This document shows positions 62,567 through 64,000 of a stretch of 64,000 nucleotides of DNA, in pieces. This DNA is from Torulaspora globosa (lineage: Eukaryota > Ascomycota > Saccharomycetes > Saccharomycetales > Saccharomycetaceae): NCBI RefSeq assembly GCF_014133895.1, contig NC_050734.1, forward strand, positions 682,001-746,000, given 5' to 3'. The notes beneath the pieces are model-generated. The model did no database searches. It had not been told where the DNA came from and saw nothing but the letters and a program-made list of their open reading frames with translations. The position numbers and the translations under genes were made by a program. Every line of letters begins with the position of its first letter. Positions within the stretch are counted from its first letter, which is position 1.

Positions 62567-63310
62567 TCACCTATGATCATCTTCAGTGATGCCAGGACAG
62601 CGCTCGAACATGTCTTGCTCACTCTTATATTGCACTTTGCAGTAGTAACAGAAATAGAGCTCCGACCTCAGAAACACATTCAATCTCATTATCCTTTCAT
62701 CTATGCTTGTCTCCATGAAAAGATCGAGCTCTTCGTCCTCGCCATCATATTCGGGCAGGGACTCTACCTCTGGGACCGAAGATTCCTCTCGTTGAGGCAC
62801 TACCTTGACAGACTCATCAGAGATGATCGGCACATCAACATTTTCGTGACTATCGTCAGCCTCAGACAAACTGGTCTCTTCATCGTGCGAGGAATAAGGT
62901 TCAACGCTCGATGGGATCTTCTCGTAGACCTGGTTGAGCTGTCTGACGTAGGACCGCCAAAGAACGTTGAAATCTCGGGGATCTTGTCCTGGTGTATAAA
63001 GCTCGATATCTTTCGTCAATTCAAAGGCGATCCTCTGCATCCTCTCCCAAGTGAAAAGCTTCTCTTGGAGATTTTGAGTTTCCCGCACTCGCTTCGAAAC
63101 AGAATCACTATCTGTGTTGCCCGCTGGACGACCTTCTGTTTCATTTGGCTTCAATATTCGCTGTATGCTGGAGGGGGATCGTCTAATTCGTTTGCTTCCT
63201 TTCTCGCTTTCCTCTTCTTGAGCTCCTTCTTCACCTTGATGATGATCAACGCTATCACAGCTATCAACGGCCCCACCATCGTCTCCTTGAGGGCTTCTTG
63301 TCCTTTTCAT
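62567..63310 (-). CDS. YLR271W-like protein with C-terminal DUF4187 motif
   Basis: A 247-residue homolog of YLR271W (about 274 residues). The N-terminal half is acidic/basic and disordered. The middle has LFTWERMQRIAFELTKD. The C-terminus holds the conserved Cys pair and ending (FCYYCKVQYKSEQDMFERCPGITEDDH), a small zinc-binding-like motif. The function is poorly characterised. A 250-codon frame exists on the opposite strand over the same bases, but it has no family match. Confidence 0.85.
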   Translation of the reverse strand: MKRTRSPQGDDGGAVDSCDSVDHHQGEEGAQEEESEKGSKRIRRSPSSIQRILKPNETEGRPAGNTDSDSVSKRVRETQNLQEKLFTWERMQRIAFELTKDIELYTPGQDPRDFNVLWRSYVRQLNQVYEKIPSSVEPYSSHDEETSLSEADDSHENVDVPIISDESVKVVPQREESSVPEVESLPEYDGEDEELDLFMETSIDERIMRLNVFLRSELYFCYYCKVQYKSEQDMFERCPGITEDDHR

Positions 63311-63446
63311 TGGGATGAACGTTAACTACCTTAATGTGAATTTTCCGAACTTACCGTAAGATTGCTTAAAAGCACCGTTAAGATAATATATAGGTATGGA
63401 AAATGGTCCGCAATACATGTTTACATAAATCACAAGCGTCAGATTG

Positions 63447-64000
<554 letters not shown>

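Noticed and set aside
62573..63325. 250-codon open frame on the plus strand opposite the YLR271W homolog
   Set aside because: It overlaps completely a conserved minus-strand gene with a recognisable C-terminal motif. Its own translation resembles no family.

Overview
The window is nuclear DNA of a budding yeast (Saccharomycetaceae). Genes are dense, mostly intron-free and translated with the standard code; the two introns found use the yeast TACTAAC branch site. About 37 genes correspond to Saccharomyces cerevisiae genes, and they form one collinear track that alternates between two S. cerevisiae blocks: chromosome XII (YLR300W back to YLR270W) and chromosome XV (YOR191W back to YOR173W). This is the order expected in a relative that split off before the whole-genome duplication (Zygosaccharomyces/Torulaspora, Lachancea or Kluyveromyces type). 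I cannot name the species.

Layout. 0.2-14.1 kb: ULS1, EXG1/SPR1, IES4, MSB1, ECM38 and TUF1 on the minus strand, then YHC1 on the plus strand. 14.2-17.6 kb: a foreign-looking insertion between YHC1 and the YLR297W/YOR186W homolog (details below). 17.6-21.2 kb: YLR297W homolog, ATP14, a broken unidentified gene, GSP1, SEC72. 21.3-32.2 kb: GCD7, COQ11, GUF1, MEC3, SER1, RPS30 (intron), YLR287C, LAS17. 33.1-42.5 kb: CTS1, EFM7/NNT1, two enoyl-CoA isomerase paralogs around YLR283W and RSO55, then the zinc-cluster regulator YLR278C. 43-54 kb: YSH1, DBP9, SMD2 (intron), MCM5, PIG1/GAC1, tRNA-Val(AAC). 54.4-64 kb: YCS4, HEM15, ALE1, MED4, YLR271W and the 3' part of DCS1/DCS2, which runs off the right edge.

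The outstanding feature is the insertion at about 14.24-17.62 kb. It carries an intact 458-residue ORF with five tandem zinc-binding units followed by a Vsr/EDxHD-like nuclease domain, an architecture typical of free-standing homing endonucleases of phages, bacteria and large DNA viruses. The ORF lies between a 5' fragment of ARO2 and a 3' fragment of THI4, both still open in frame. Its upstream region holds three perfect copies of the Ume6 site URS1 (TAGCCGCCGA) and one near copy just before a TATA box. URS1 confers meiosis-specific expression in S. cerevisiae. I infer a horizontally acquired selfish nuclease possibly timed to meiosis, functionally reminiscent of VDE or the WHO elements but with an unrelated nuclease fold. 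Its activity, target and mobility are untested.

Apart from this the window is housekeeping: translation (TUF1, GUF1, GCD7, RPS30, RSO55), RNA processing (YHC1, SMD2, YSH1, DBP9), DNA replication and checkpoint (MCM5, MEC3), chromatin and condensin (ULS1, IES4, YCS4), cell wall and morphogenesis (EXG1, CTS1, MSB1, LAS17), and metabolism (ECM38, SER1, ECI1, HEM15, ALE1, COQ11, PIG1). Neighbours are not functionally linked as in operons. Start codons below were chosen at ATG codons after inspecting the DNA.
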